Part shown: piece after piece, positions 12,186 through 24,656 of the stretch
Position numbering within the stretch: position 1 is the stretch's first letter
Layout: every line of letters starts with the position of its first letter
Origin: Salminus brasiliensis
Taxonomy: Eukaryota; Chordata; Actinopteri; Characiformes; Bryconidae
Direction of reading: 5' to 3'
DNA length: 64,000 bases
NCBI RefSeq assembly: GCF_030463535.1
Contig: NC_132893.1
Coordinates: 34,269,191-34,333,190, forward strand
Program-made: the position numbers and the translations under genes
The notes under the pieces: generated by a model
Databases searched by the model: none
What the model was told of the DNA's origin: nothing
What the model saw: only the letters and a program-made list of their open reading frames with translations

Positions 12186-15100
12186 TGGTACACACTCTGG
12201 ACTGGTATCTGTGGCTGCCAATCAGAACAGTAGGCATTTTACAGATGCAGGCATGGTTCTTAAAGGCACAGTCACAAAAAATAGACAGTTTAAATCCTTG
12301 GCAATCCTTAAAATAATAAAGAAAAAATGGCCATGAAAATGTATCTTTAATATAAGAATAAAAAAAACATAAAAGTGATAAGCAGACTTCAGAGAAAATA
12401 AAATTAGAGAAGATGTAGGGGATCGGTCCCGATACTAACAAGATTAGCTGGATCGAGTATTGGAGAATTAGGCCGATCCACAGGACCAATCAATTCACTG
12501 GACCAGACTCCACAGCACCAGTGCCCCCGAGAAAAGCAGCAGAAGCCCACACACATGGCCTTCAGCAGCCTGCTGTTTACTCAAGAGCAGTGCAGGGAGG
12601 AGAGCCGAGCGGGTGATCGCACACACACACACCAGTACACATGCAGGCAGACAGACCCGGCCCAACGCGGTTTCAGTCCCAAAAGAGTCCAAATTCCAGA
12701 GTTAATCTCGGTATTCGTTTTTTGAAAGCTGTTTCTGCCGTTTTTCAGCAATGGAGAGAGAGACGAGAGCTGAACTGAGTCTGTGATTACATTTTTTGTG
12801 ATAAATATCGTGCATCACGAAAAAAAGTCTTTAAATATCGTGATGTAGTATTTTTACCATATCGCCCAGCCCTACTGTGTACTCTATATAAATAGAACCG
12901 AGATAGAAGGAGCTGCTAGCTTTTTGCTCTCACAGACTTCAAATTTCAGAATAAAAGTCCTACACCCAGACAACACTGGTCTGGAAGTCATTTCATTTCA
13001 GTGAGAAATAAACAGCAATTTCGTTAATTTACATTTTACATTTAAGGCATTTAGCAGACGCTCTTATCCAGAAGTGCTTTGCTTTTTACCCAAAAAACAG
13101 TTTAAATAGACTAATAGTTCAAAGATACCTCTAAGCTTTAGACATTACTAAACACAAGTCAATAAGGTGACCATAGTACTCTAATCGTCCAAGTACTCTC
13201 TGAAGAGGTGGGTCTTCAGTCTACGTTTGAAGACAGCGAGCGACTCGGCCGTTCGGACACCCAGGGGAAGCACGTTCCACCACTTCGGTGCCAGGACAGA
13301 AAAAAGCCTGGACGCTCGTCTTCCGCGGATTTTGAGGGATGGCGGGTCGAGCAGAGCCGTACTTGGAGCTCGAAGGGCTCTGGGTGCGGATCGAGCTTCA
13401 TTTACAGATCGAGCTGCATTTATATCTGTATCGTTAGTTGTATAGTTTGTTGTAAAGTTAGTAAAGTAATGTTTAAGTCAATCCTGACGCCTTATGTCTC
13501 TCCCACATGGTGAGGTTGATGATGTATTAATTCAGCAATGGTATCTGATCAGTGGGGGTTTGCGATATTGACAAAAATGATCTCAATATTTTCTGGGATT
13601 TTGCAGATTATGAAAATTAGACGATACTCCTCATCCTTTAAATGTGTACTATGCGAATGTACTATATTTATATTAAATCATATTTATATTTTATTTTATT
13701 TGTCCTTTTCAAAGGTTTTAAGTTCATTTTACTTTACGAATGTTTAAACATCTTAAATTTAAGATCTATTTCACTTAAACTGTAAATGTGACTGCACTGT
13801 TTCTTATACAGAAGTATACAGGGGTCACACTTTCTGGCGGCAGCACATTGTATCACTTCTAGAAGAAACAGTGCAGTAATCTGATAATGTCTCTCTGTCA
13901 GAATATGTGACTGCACACAAGTAGAAATCTCCCCACTAGAAGAAACTACCCAGAGAGGTCACAGATTACGGTCCAACAGGTGCTTGGCTGGTTCCGGCCT
14001 GTAGTGGGCAGCAGACTCCCGACGTTTTTAATCATCTTCATATTCAGCCTGGAGGTCAGTTCACAGATGGTGGAATAAGCTCGTTGTCGAGCTGCTGTCT
14101 TCAATTGCAACCGATGTTCGACATGGTTTGCAGAAGGCAATCTTTTGAGAAACCCCAAAGTGTCTTCGACACAGTGGTGGCATCTGCCATCTTTTATGGA
14201 GTGGTCTGCTGGGGCAGTAGCATCTCGACGGCAGATAAGAAGAGACTGGACAAACTTATAAAGAGGGCCGGCTCTGTCCTGGGGTGCTTCTTAGACCCAG
14301 TGCAGGTGGTGGGAGACAGGAGGATGACAACCAAGCTGGCATCCATGCTGGAGAACAGCTCCCACCCCATGCATGAGACTCTGGCAGCACTGGGCAGCTC
14401 CTTTAGCGACAGGCTGCTTCACCCCAAGTGTGTGAAGGAGCGGTATCGCAGGTCCTTCCTTCCTGCTGCCGTCAGACTACACAACCAGCACTGCTCCCAG
14501 CGGACCACATACACACACACTTAACCACATACACACACACTTAACTACACACACATGTTCATGTTCAGGGTATACTATGTGCAATATCCCACCCCCATGT
14601 GCAATTAAGAGTCATTTACTGTAAATAATATTGTTTATTGCTTTTTTAATTCTTATCTATATTGTGTGTATATAGTGTAAATTATTTATTTATCTAAATT
14701 TTTGTAACTGAGTGTCCTGCTATCCCTTTCTGCTGTTACACTGTGAATTTCCCCACTGCGGGACTAATAAAGGACTATCTTATCTTATCTTATCTTATCT
14801 TAAACCCACCTCCAAGCTAGTGAGGACGAGCCCGGTCCAGCAGCTAAATCTAGCGCTGCAGACGGGCAGGATGTCGGTGCTTGTGTTTTGTCTCCTAAAT
14901 TGATCTTCCCAAACTGTTCCTTTAACATTACAGAGTTTTGCTCCGTGGGATGCTTCACAAACTGAGCTGTAATCCTATTGGTTTAGACAGTGCAGGTGGG
15001 ACTCACTGTGGGATGGTGTCGAACTCTTGCACAGTGATGAACTCCATCTCTTTGATCAGGGCGCGTGGAGCCTTCCTGGGCTGCTCCTGCTCCTGGGGGG

Positions 15101-18100
15101 CTGCCTGCACATCTGCTGGCCTGCCAGGAGCTGCCAGCTGTCCTGACCTGACAGGACAAAGAGAGAGAGAGAGAGAGAGAAAGATGGTCTAATCAGCTTC
15201 AGAGAGTCAGAGATATGTAGCCTTCTTGCCAGAACTGCAATTATATCTATACATACTGAACCACTGGTTTACTGTAGAAGCTCAGAACTGATGCAGGTGA
15301 AGATAAATCCAGTAAAAAAGAAGAAACAAGAGCTTCTCATTCTGAATAAAGAAAGTAGTGAGATCTTGTCGGTGAGCTAGTCTAAAGAACAGAGCTCGGT
15401 TCCTCCAGGGTTCTCCTGGACGCCTCCCAGTCCAGCCAGCACAGCGTGGAGGATGTGTTCAACTCCATCAGCAGCAGCATCAGCAGCAGCAGCAGCAGCA
15501 TCAGCAGCAGCTCACCTGATTTACCATCATTAAGCCCTGATTTACCACCAAACCAGGTGTTGATCTGAGGAGAACTCTAAATAATACTAGACTCCATGAG
15601 AGAGGAGAACTTTGGAGATGTTCTAATGATGAACACCGTGATGGAGAACCTCCACCACTTTCTGTAGGAGTGTTATTATTAGTGTTTATTCTAATAGCAG
15701 TGAGAGAAACACTTACTGACCACATAAGCAGCTTTACACTCTGATTTCTACAAGGGACTAAAACTTTTGCACAGTACTGTATCTTATTAAGACAGAATGC
15801 TCACTTCTGCCCTTTTCCTTTCGCCTAATACACTGCAGGTTCCCATTAGGATCAATAAAGTACTTATGTTCTATTCCATCTAGTTCATCCAGCAGAGTTA
15901 GTTTGTTTTTATTATGGTGGAACAATAGATGGTTCTCACATTCCCGTAACAGCTCCATCAGAAAAGGTGACTGGTAAACCTCTGGAGGCTATAAGGCCAT
16001 TTTCTCGATATTATTAATAGAAGATAATACTATATTTTATTATAACGAGACCCTGTGTGACCCCCAGCACAGTGTGAAGAGATACTCTGACTCTAGACTT
16101 GAGAAACTGAATTCAGATTTCAGAAGTTCTTCATATGTCCTGTGAAAACATGCCTTTACTCATGTGGATGAACTGTGTTGGTGCTTGAAACGGGTTTACC
16201 AGAGTCTTAGCCTTACAACAGCAGCCAAACATGAATTAGATAGTCTATAAAAGACAAAGGATAAAGGATGTGACATTGGTGAGTTTCACACAAAAGATAG
16301 ACGGACGTTTTACTGAGGAGATAAACACTTACTGCCCAGATAGGGAACTCATTTAGTGCCTTTCTAATCATCACCATCCGCAATCCTTCACACTCAACCT
16401 CCCCACACCAGCCACCTGCATCGAGGACTAGAGGGTTCTCCCAGGAAAGAGTGCCACATAAATATATACATAATATAATACTGTGTTATGGTGATAATAA
16501 TAAGCTTCTCTAATCATATGGAGGAGACTGTTAGTGCTTAATAAACACTGATCAGCTGCAGGATTCATTACTAACAGTGTAATTAGACTGGGTTAATTAG
16601 ATGAAGAGCAGCAGATGTTATAGAGTATAAATCACTGTATTCAGTACAGGAGAGGATCTGAACAGTAGTCTATAAGAATCTGACACTGATGTGTTTACAT
16701 GTACCGTGATAAATATTGTGTATGTATCCATGGAAAAAGTCTTTAAATATCGTGATGTAGTATTTTTACCATATCGCCCAGCTCTAATACACCCACACTC
16801 ATTTACATAGCCAGTTTACCTGATCTGGACCCCCCCACCCCACCCCCCTCTCCAAACAGGAACTTGAACCCAAGACCCCAGCACTGAGAGACAATGTGCT
16901 AACCAGCAAACCTTCGCACTGTACTGTATATCCACCTGCTCACCCTATAGCAGTCCAGCCCCGCCCACATACTACAGTTATAAGGACCGTTACAGCCAGC
17001 ACTGCTTTTGGAACTGAAGGTACAACACAGGGCAGCCAATTAGAACAGTAGGAATTTTACATATGCAGGCATGATTCTTAAAGGCACAGTCTTTAAGACA
17101 CAAAAATAGACTTTAATGCTTGGAAATCCTTAAAATCAAGGATTAAAAGAAAATGGTTATGATAATGTATCTTTCATTTTTAACAAAAATAAAAAACATA
17201 AAAATGACAAGCAGAGTTCAGAAAAAATAAAATTAGAGATGATGTCGGACATTATTTTGTCAAGAATAACATTGCTGTCCCACAAAACCCGTTTCTCAAT
17301 TTATGCCTTTTTTTTTTTTTTTAATTGAATTTATTTTTTACTTTTTGACATAATGTTAGTCTGCCATTTGTTTTTTTTTATGGTATCTGATGACTTCAAA
17401 TAAAATTATATTTCTACATTGACTTCCAGTAAAAGTTAAGGTTGTAAAGCTGCCGTTTTTAGATTACATGAAAACCCTGATTCACAGAAACTGATCTGGA
17501 AATGTAGGCTTCTTTAAAATGAGTACTGCAAAGGCTGAGATCATGATAATGATTAACAAATGGTATCTCATGCAGCGCCGTGGCCTTCATTTCTAAGCAC
17601 ACTCCAGACACGCTCAGAACAGCAGAATTTCAATCCGCTCTACCAATTTGTGGAACGGAGAGGAGGTTTCAAACACAAAGTCGGTTTTTCGGCGTGACAA
17701 GATAACACAGACCCGTGACAAGGCCCAATTTCCTCCGCCGAAGGAAGCCTTTGATCATGCTGTAAGGTGCATGCAAGTTTTATTAATTTCACTGAGAAAC
17801 TGTCCCAGATCCTGAAGCCCTCGCTGAGAGTGACAGCTGGTATTGTTGCTCTGAAAGCAAGGAGAGACACAGTCTGCAGTTTCCTCTGCTCTACCTCAGC
17901 TCATTATCCGGCCCTCCAGGACGACTGAGAAGACAGTAAACTGCGTTCCAGTGTGGTCTTCCAGGAACAGGAGAGGATAACGCTGATGTATTTGTGAGGC
18001 TTTTGAAGGAACAACCACTGCAAACATGGCTAAAGGAACCCAAACTGACAACACTGGCTGTCAGGACTGCCAGTAGAACCGCAGAGCCATGTCAGCCCGG

Positions 18101-21100
18101 TCTCATTGAACTAGTCTTTTAGCCTTGAGAGTTATGCTATACATCCAGCTTACACTGTAACTGCATAATTAACGCTTTAATAAAGTTATCAAAAAATATA
18201 TACTTTTTAATTATTCCATTTTGCTATTAATGCTGTCGTTTTACCCCCCTTAAAACATCACTTATGTATAGATAAGTGGACTGTGCACGTATTAAACCGT
18301 TAATGGCCATTTCTTTTTCATTTTTATTCTATAAGAGGTTCGAGTCTACACTTGTTAGGTTTGTTTTGATGTAAAATTAAACCAGTAAATATAAATAAAA
18401 AATGATATTGTTTAAAAAAAAAAAAAAAAAAAAAAAAGCCTGTTGAGACTTACTGAGTGGCTGGCTGCTCCCTACGGGGCATATGAGGTGGGATATTCTC
18501 CTTTAGATGATGTGCGTTCTGGACATCCTCCTGAAAGAACTCATCTAGCTCCTGTAGTAAAGAGGTAAAGAGGGAGAGGGAGAGAGAGAGAGTGTGAGAG
18601 AGGTCAGTAATTAAAATCAGGGGCTGATCTAAACTGATCTGGACTGATACACTATGTGTTCAAATGTTTGTGGACACCCCTTCTAATAATTTCATTCTGT
18701 TACTTTAAGCCACACACATTGCAAATGCTGCTACACAGCTTATCCAATCCCTGTAGAGAAGTACTGCCAATAGAATAGGACTCTCCGGAGCAGATAAACA
18801 TCATCAACCTATTGGCACCATGCTGCCTAAAGCCAGGCGTGGGCTAGATGGTTAGTACGTAAACTACCAAGTGAAGTTCTGCAGCAGCTTGGAATCCACA
18901 GCAGCTTTCAGCTTCAAGGCCCCTCCATCATCATCATCTGCTGGTTCCAGCTAAGTGACAATGCTGTTGGACAGTTAAGATGAAGAGGATTTCCCTGCCA
19001 ATCTATGATTTATCATATTTATGTAAGCCAGGATTGGACATTCTGGATAGTGGCAGTGTGAGCACTGCAGCGTGAGCCAGTGCCAATATCTGGAGGAACC
19101 ACTGAGCAGTGAGCCAGCCAAGCAGCACAGGAGCCGAGGGAGAGCTGGGGAAGAGCTGGGGGAAGAGCTGGGGGAGAGCTGGGGGAGAGCTGGGGGAGAG
19201 CTGGGGGAGAGCCGGGGGAGAGCCGGGGGAGAGCTGGGGAAGAGCTGGGGATAAGGGCTGAGTGCACACATCTAAATAGTAAACTAGCCTATATGATATG
19301 ACCTTGTTATTAACCTGTACCTATACCTGTTATATCAGTTAGGAAGCAGGTTAACTAACTACCAACACATGACTGATTAGATCAGAATGTGTAGTTTAAT
19401 TAATAGAAAGTTCATTTAATGTAACTGTTATTCAATCATGTGTAATGTAGAATTACTCAAAGTCTGATCATTAAAATATATTGTTTCTCTCACTTTCATT
19501 ACAAATTCATTAGTCATGTATGCCTTTAATTAAAAAAATCAAAATACTAATTAAACTAACACATTTTGACCTGCCTGTTATCTGCTCAATACTGTGTATT
19601 AGCAGCCAATCAGAACAGATCGCATGTATCTTATATTCATCTTAAAGTTAAAGAAAAATTGAATAAATTAATGAATAAATAAAAGTTTATAAATAAGAAA
19701 AAGAATTGGTTGTGTTAAACTGCATTTTGACCATTTAAAAAAAAATAAAAACACACAATGTCTATGAGTGGACCTCAAGATAAGAATAATAGAAAATAAT
19801 AGAGGAAGAATATGGGTCCTTTAAAACCCATAACGGCTCATGGTTCAAAAGTGGTTATTAAAAATCTAAACTTTTTTTTTTTTTTTTAAATACCTAAAAT
19901 ATTGAGTAAAACATCCAAAATCTAGCCATGTATAATAACTATGATTTGAACAGCTGTGTAGGTGGTAAAGCATCAAACCTTCAGATGTTTTAGCAGGTCT
20001 CTCTGTTGAACTACGTATCTCTCGAACCGGTCCAGAAGCCCATTGATGGCGTTCACATCCTGCTCAATTTTGACCAGATACGCCCGTTTGTCTGGATCTT
20101 TTGCTGGGAAAATAAATAAATAAATAAATAAACTTCCATTATTAAAAATCTTATTTATTAATATATATCTTTTTTTTTTTTATTTACCACTCCCCCCCCC
20201 CCTTTTTTTTTTCCTCCCAGTTTGGTTCTGCCAATCAACCCGCCCATTCATATCTCCATCTAACACTAGCAATGCTCCCGACACTAGGAGGCTAAGGATT
20301 TAACGCGTCTCCTCCGATACACGTGAACCTGGCCACCACCTCTTTTCCAGCTGCTGATGCAGCATCGCCGGGCAGCCGACACGCTCAAAGGAAAGCGCCG
20401 TGTCTCCAGCTCCACCGCACCAGCTAACAGACGCTTTAAGAGCGATGAGGGGAGAGAGCGCCATCTACCCACCCGGAGAGAGCGCGGCCGATTGTGCTCT
20501 CTCAGACTGCGGCTGCTGATGGCAAAGTGGCATGGCTTGGGATTGGAACCCGTGACCCTTGAGGCCATAGAGTTAGAGCATTAGGCGGCTGAGCCCAAGA
20601 AACATCATTCTTAACTTAAAATATTAATTAATGAAACACGATTTTACTGAAAGTAATGTGGGGGCATTTCTATTGGTTCAAACAACCTGCAGGGTCATTT
20701 TCACATTCTCGAACCGGCCCAAAAGCCCATTGATGGCGTTGACATCCTGCTTAATTTTGACCAGATACGCCCGTTTGTCTGGATCTTTTGCTGGAAAATA
20801 AGTCAACATTTTATTTCTTTATTTTATTTAATGTAATTACATTACATTTAAAGCATTTAGCAGATGCTCTTATTTATTTACAAAAGTGCTTTGCTATTTA
20901 CCCAAGAAAGACCTCAGCTAGTTTGAATAGACTACTAATTCAAAGCTCCTCTAATCTTAGACATTACTAAACACAAGCCAGTAAGGAGACCACTCAAGTA
21001 CCCGCCCAAGTCCTCTCAGAAGAGGAGGGTCTTCAGTCTGGGTTTGAGGACAGCGAGTGTTGGACTCTGCTGTTCGGACACCCAGGGGAAGTTCGTTCCA

Positions 21101-21548
21101 CCACTTCGGTGCAGGACAGTAAAAAGTCTGGACGCTCGTTTTCCGTGGATCTTAAAGGATGGCGGGTCGAGCCGAGCCGTACTTGAAGCTGGAAGGGCTC
21201 ATGGTGCGGATCGGCTGTTGACCATCGCCATCAAGTTTGGTTCTGCCAATCAACCCACCCGCACTAGCAATGCTCCCGACACTAGGAGGCTAAAGATCCT
21301 GAACTAATCCTGAACTACGTCTCAATTCTAAACTCATTTTGAAGTTTTTTGTTGAGGATTTGATCTGACGGTGACGGACATTTCTGTGTCGGATGTTACA
21401 CAGGAATGAGTCACAGCATCATTTGTGAAATGGAACAGCACCGCTGCTGGAAGGCCATACCCACTGCTCGCAGCTCTAGAAGCCTCTTAACGAGGGAAAT
21501 CTTGTCATCGATGTGCCTCGTCACCTCTTCCAGCTCACAGTGACTCAT
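10301..21548 (-). CDS. ska1: ska1, spindle and kinetochore-associated protein 1 (complete coding region)
   Basis: SKA1 is a subunit of the Ska complex (SKA1-SKA2-SKA3), which couples kinetochores to depolymerising microtubules in mitosis. Coding exons: 21548-21461, 20103-19979, 18551-18454, 15147-15007, 11706-11537 and 10449-10301. Junctions are GT-AG and phases agree; the total is 771 nt, 256 residues plus TGA, against 255 in human. Residues 1-29 (MSHCELEEVTRHIDDKISL...) and exons 2-3 form the coiled-coil assembly region, with HLKENIPPHMP matching human HLKENVPSHLP. Exon 4 is a proline/glutamine-rich linker ending EFITVQEFDTIPQ. Exons 5-6, from about residue 151, are the winged-helix microtubule-binding domain: YMKGRVTYDQLN, KYKILHQP, ETKDTKGQFFVVE, LRHCQRLKELRGGGLTRYVLL. 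The start codon lies 4 nt inside a spliced exon (acceptor CAG before AAAT), so the 5' UTR begins further upstream. Confidence 0.96.
10583..11163. mobile_element. Full-length non-autonomous Tc1-like element (about 580 bp)
   Basis: The left terminus TACACTACATGGACAAAAGTATTGGGACACC and right terminus ending CAAACATTTGGACATATAGTGTA are imperfect inverted repeats flanked by TA. There is no transposase frame. It fills the intron between ska1 exons 5 and 6 and is the best-preserved copy of the commonest element in the window. Confidence 0.8.
12140..12430. repeat. GT microsatellite and dispersed repeat, copy 1
   Basis: A GT tract (12147-12183) is followed by a repeat (CCAATCAGAACAGTAGGCATTTTACAGATGCAGGCATGGTTCTTAAAGGCAC) that recurs at about 17035-17250. 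An associated motif, CTTTAAATATCGTGATGTAGTATTTTTACCATATCGCCCAGC, is at 12829-12872 and 16741-16785. The two parts are in opposite order in the two copies. Confidence 0.6.
13028..13440 (-). mobile_element. 3' end of an L2/CR1-type LINE (family B)
   Basis: On minus it encodes worn reverse-transcriptase C-terminal sequence (TRHPSKSAEDER..., FPWVSERPSRSL) and ends in the tail AGAGCGTCTGCTAAATGCCTTAAATGTAAA. Other copies: 20828-21235 (-), 29390-29865 (+), 40735-41545 (+) and 55418-55575 (+). Confidence 0.7.
13940..14805 (+). mobile_element. 3' end of a non-LTR retrotransposon (Rex1/L2/CR1-like)
   Basis: An open stretch at 14084-14524 encodes the C-terminal end of a LINE reverse transcriptase: YGVVCWGSSISTADKKRLDK, KRAGSVLGCFLDP, SHPMHETLAALGSSF, ERYRRSFLPAAVRLHNQ. 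It is followed by a 3' UTR and the microsatellite tail (GAATTTCCCCACTGCGGGACTAATAAAGGACTATCTTATCTTATC). It is 5' truncated and dead, and lies in a ska1 intron. The same tail, reversed, is at 37587-37635. Confidence 0.8.
19130..19255. repeat. G-rich 13-bp minisatellite
   Basis: About nine copies of GAGCTGGGGGA with minor changes lie in a ska1 intron. The G-runs sit on the plus (non-template-like) strand, so the ska1 transcript is C-rich here. Confidence 0.85.
20165..20595 (-). mobile_element. tRNA-derived SINE between ska1 exon 2 and its duplicate
   Basis: The SINE copy has the shared body (GAGAGAGCACAATCGGCC) and a tRNA-like head with GGTTCCAATCCCAAGCC. It lies between the true exon 2 and the partial duplicate at 20687-20790, so it may mark how the segment was rearranged. 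Confidence 0.65.
20687..20790 (-). pseudogene. Partial duplicate of ska1 coding exon 2 (possible alternative exon)
   Basis: Bases 20790-20708 repeat the first 83 nt of ska1 exon 2 (20103-20021) with 4 substitutions and no gaps. Two are silent and two are replacements (E to K, D to G). The acceptor (TTTTCCAG before CAAAAG) is kept. Homology stops before the true donor, but the frame stays open for 7 more codons to CAG|GTTGTT, a weak potential donor at 20687. An exon ending there would be 104 nt, the same length modulo 3 as the true exon (125 nt). It lies between exon 1 and exon 2. It may be a decaying duplicate or a mutually exclusive exon; the sequence alone cannot decide. Confidence 0.75.
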
Positions 21549-22029
21549 ATTTCTGAAAAAGACAAGTACAGAGTTCAGGCTAGAAGCACCTCAAAGCCTT
21601 TACAGTTTCTGTACAGCACAGATCAGACAGTCATACAGTCGTGTGAAAAAGTTAGGACACCCCATGAAAACCTTTGCATTTTTTGAACATTTGATCTACA
21701 TGAGGACCGACACACCCAAAGCAATGTCTTGAATAAACATCAGTTATAAAATAGAAAAGAATATTTCCATTAATTCTATCTGAAGAAAAGGTTAGAACAC
21801 CCCCACACACCCGCCATTATAGGCTGGGGGTCGTGAGTTCAGTTCCCGAGCCTTGCCGCTTTGCCATCAGCAGCCGGAGTCGGAGAGAGCACAATTGGCC
21901 GTGTTCTTTCCGGGTTGGCAGATGATGCTCTCTCCCCTTATTACTCTTTAATGGTGTTGACTGAATGGGTGGGTTCATTGGGGTATTTTTAAGAACCTCC
22001 CACATTTATCACTCCTTTAATAGTGTAGA

Positions 22030-22850
22030 ATTATACTCAGAAGCAGAAGATCAGCTGCAGATGATCAGAACATGGTTGGAGAGGATTATTCTGGAGGAGT
22101 CTGGAGTCTTAAACCTAAACCTCAGATGTTTAGTGTGGTCTGCTGATGGTTGAAGTGAGGGGTGAAGAAGATCACCACCATGGCCAGATCCTGCTGATGG
22201 CTGCTGATGCTCATTCACCTGCGTGGTCACTGTGCACACTACAGAACCTGATCACCTCATCAGCCATAACGTTAATACCACCGACCACCCTTTTCTAGGA
22301 AAGCTTTAAGTATAGGGTGGAGCTCCATTACTCCAAAGAGGCCCTTGGCCCAAAGCTGGAGGGCTTATACCCCTCTAGGACATGCTCAGCGTTGGGCATA
22401 GTGACCTTGGAGGCTCTTGTGAGGCCTCCTGGTAGTGCTTTCTGGAGGAGTCTGGAGTCTTATTTAAACCTCTGACGTTTAGTCTGGTCTGCTGATGGTT
22501 GAAGTGAGGGGTGAAGAAGATCACCACCATGGCCAGATCCAGAGAGCTCTCTGAGGCCTTCAGAAAGAAGGGTGGAGCTGCAGAGGAGTCTGGGAAGGGG
22601 TTTAAAAAAAGATCTCAGAACAGTTAGAGATCAGCCGCTGTTCCACCGTCCACTAAATCATCTACAAGTGGAACAAACTGACCAACATGGCCAGATCAGA
22701 CCATCCTAGCAAGTTCAGCCCAACAGCAGAACCTCAGGATGGAGAAAGAAGTCTCCAATAGTCCTAAAATTTCATCATGGTGGCATGAGAGATTAGCACT
22801 TCAACAGATCTGTGAGCAATGCAGATTTACTGTGCTGGACCGACAACTGA
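22030..22850. mobile_element. Tc1-like relic, internally duplicated
   Basis: CTGGAGGAGTCTGGAGTCTTA...GGTTGAAGTGAGGGGTGAAGAAGATCACCACCATGGCCAGATCC occurs twice (about 22090 and 22445). It is followed by a worn region (CCACCGTCCACTAAATCATCTACAAGTGGAAC) that recurs at 35880-36230. It ends near CAGCCATAACGTTAATACCACCGACC-type termini, also at about 23578. No open transposase. Confidence 0.5.
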
Positions 22851-23099
22851 GAGGAAAAAACTCTCAGGAAAACAAACAAGTTCAAAGCTGACAGTTTATT
22901 ATTAATGAATGACCCCGCTAGAGGAACAGCGCTGGAACAGGACAGAAAACGTCTCAATAAAACATCACTGTCTGTTTCACTGAGGCCCGAAACAACTGCT
23001 CTACACTAACATGACCGTGTTCAGGGAAGCTGGTCATCCAAACCAAACAATGGACAGATCCCAGACTTTCAAGCCATTACTGACTACTGAGCTGGACAC

Positions 23100-23560
23100 T
23101 CTGTATTTGTACCTGATTCGAGAGTCAAACTGACCATAGATGAGGTGGTGAGAGCACTGATGTGGGATCTTAACTCAAAAAATGCCAGGCCTGAAGGATG
23201 CTCCAGAACGTTCCACTTTACTGACAGGGTTTTCAACTACCATCTCCATCTGCTTTAAACCACAACCATCACCCCATCCCAAATAAATCCATCATCACCA
23301 CCTTAACGACTACCAACCCATAGTGATGAACAGCCTTCCTAGCGCCCTGGACCCCCATCCAGCAGTCATCTGCTTGGCCATGCCCACTAACTCAACCACC
23401 ACGGACTTCTACACCAGGGGAAAATGCCATAGAGAGTGGTGCTGCACCACCACCACCACCACCACCACCATCATCAACGTCCAGGTGTTAACTGTTGACC
23501 TGAACACTAAGGCTGCTGATGCTCATTTACCTGCACACTACAGGACCTGATGACCTCCTT
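23100..23560 (+). pseudogene. Dead LINE reverse-transcriptase fragment
   Basis: Broken frames resemble the N-terminal and middle part of a fish LINE reverse transcriptase: a VVRAL-like helix, then CTGACAGGGTTTTCAACTACCATCTC, then TTAACGACTACCAACCCATAG (the LNDYRPIV region). Stops and frameshifts are many. A CAC/CCA run (about 23445-23470) is embedded. It lies between ska1 exon 1 and the ska1 promoter. Confidence 0.5.
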
Positions 23561-24656
23561 ATACTGCTGCCTGTGCAATCAGCCATAACATTAAAACCAC
23601 CGACCACCCTTTTCTAGGAAAGCTTTAGGTATAGGGTGGAGCTCCGTTACTCCAAAGAGGCCCTCTGCCCAAAGCTGGAGGGCTTATACCCCTCTAGGAC
23701 ACACTCAGCGTTGGGCATGGTGACCTTGGAGGCTCTTGTGAGGCTGCTCCAAGGCATCCCGTCCTCCTGGCAGTGCTTTGCTATGGACATAGTTAAGGCC
23801 GGTGTGCAAACATAAGGTATGGTGGGTATCTTTGAAGCTGTTATAATGACTAAGAGCTGCTATTCTACTCATTCTCTAAAGCTGAGTTATTTAGCTTTAT
23901 CCACATGTGAGCATAAATATTATGTTTGCATTAAAGGTTTTCTGCAATAACATCTATAGTGGAGCCTTAAATCCTCTGCTGCCATGCGAGGGTCTTCAGA
24001 GAGAGCTCACTGGGGGTCCTTGTACTGGAGAGCATGGATCTGGCTTCTGTGTTAATCCAGAGACAGAGAGAAGAATGGATCATTCCACAGACAGGTTTAA
24101 ACAGCTGATCCCAAACTACCAAACACTTCTGGAACTGGAGAAATTAGGGCTGATTCTGGGAGAGGGGCACACCACCGCCCCCCTCGCCCCCCTCGCCCCC
24201 CGCCCAGGATATATCAGAGACAGTGGGTATCACCTCCCTCACTGTTCACTTTAACAGTCATCACTGCAGCTCCATTTCTCTCGGTTTAACTATTAGTTTT
24301 GTGTGTATAGATATTAGTATGTATATAAAGTATCTGTAGTTATTATATATATTTATTTATTAATATGATTTATTTCAATTATAAATATAACTATTTTAAT
24401 TATTGTTAATTTTATTCACTACTGTTGTCAGTTATTCTGTAATTATTGCTATTTTTATTGCACTGTAATTTTGTTGTTATTATCGTAATGCTTTGGAAAT
24501 ATCGTTATTATTACAGTCCTGCTAATAAAGCGTCTTTGAATCTTGATTTTTAAAACTTAATTAATTAATAAATAATTAAATAGAGGTTATTGGAGATTAT
24601 TTAATACTGGAAACTTTACCACAACAAAAATGAGAACATAAATACAGCCAGTGCTA

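Noticed and set aside
14084..14524. 146-codon open frame as a host gene
   Set aside because: The peptide is the C-terminal end of a LINE reverse transcriptase and is followed by the LINE 3' tail; it is 5' truncated.
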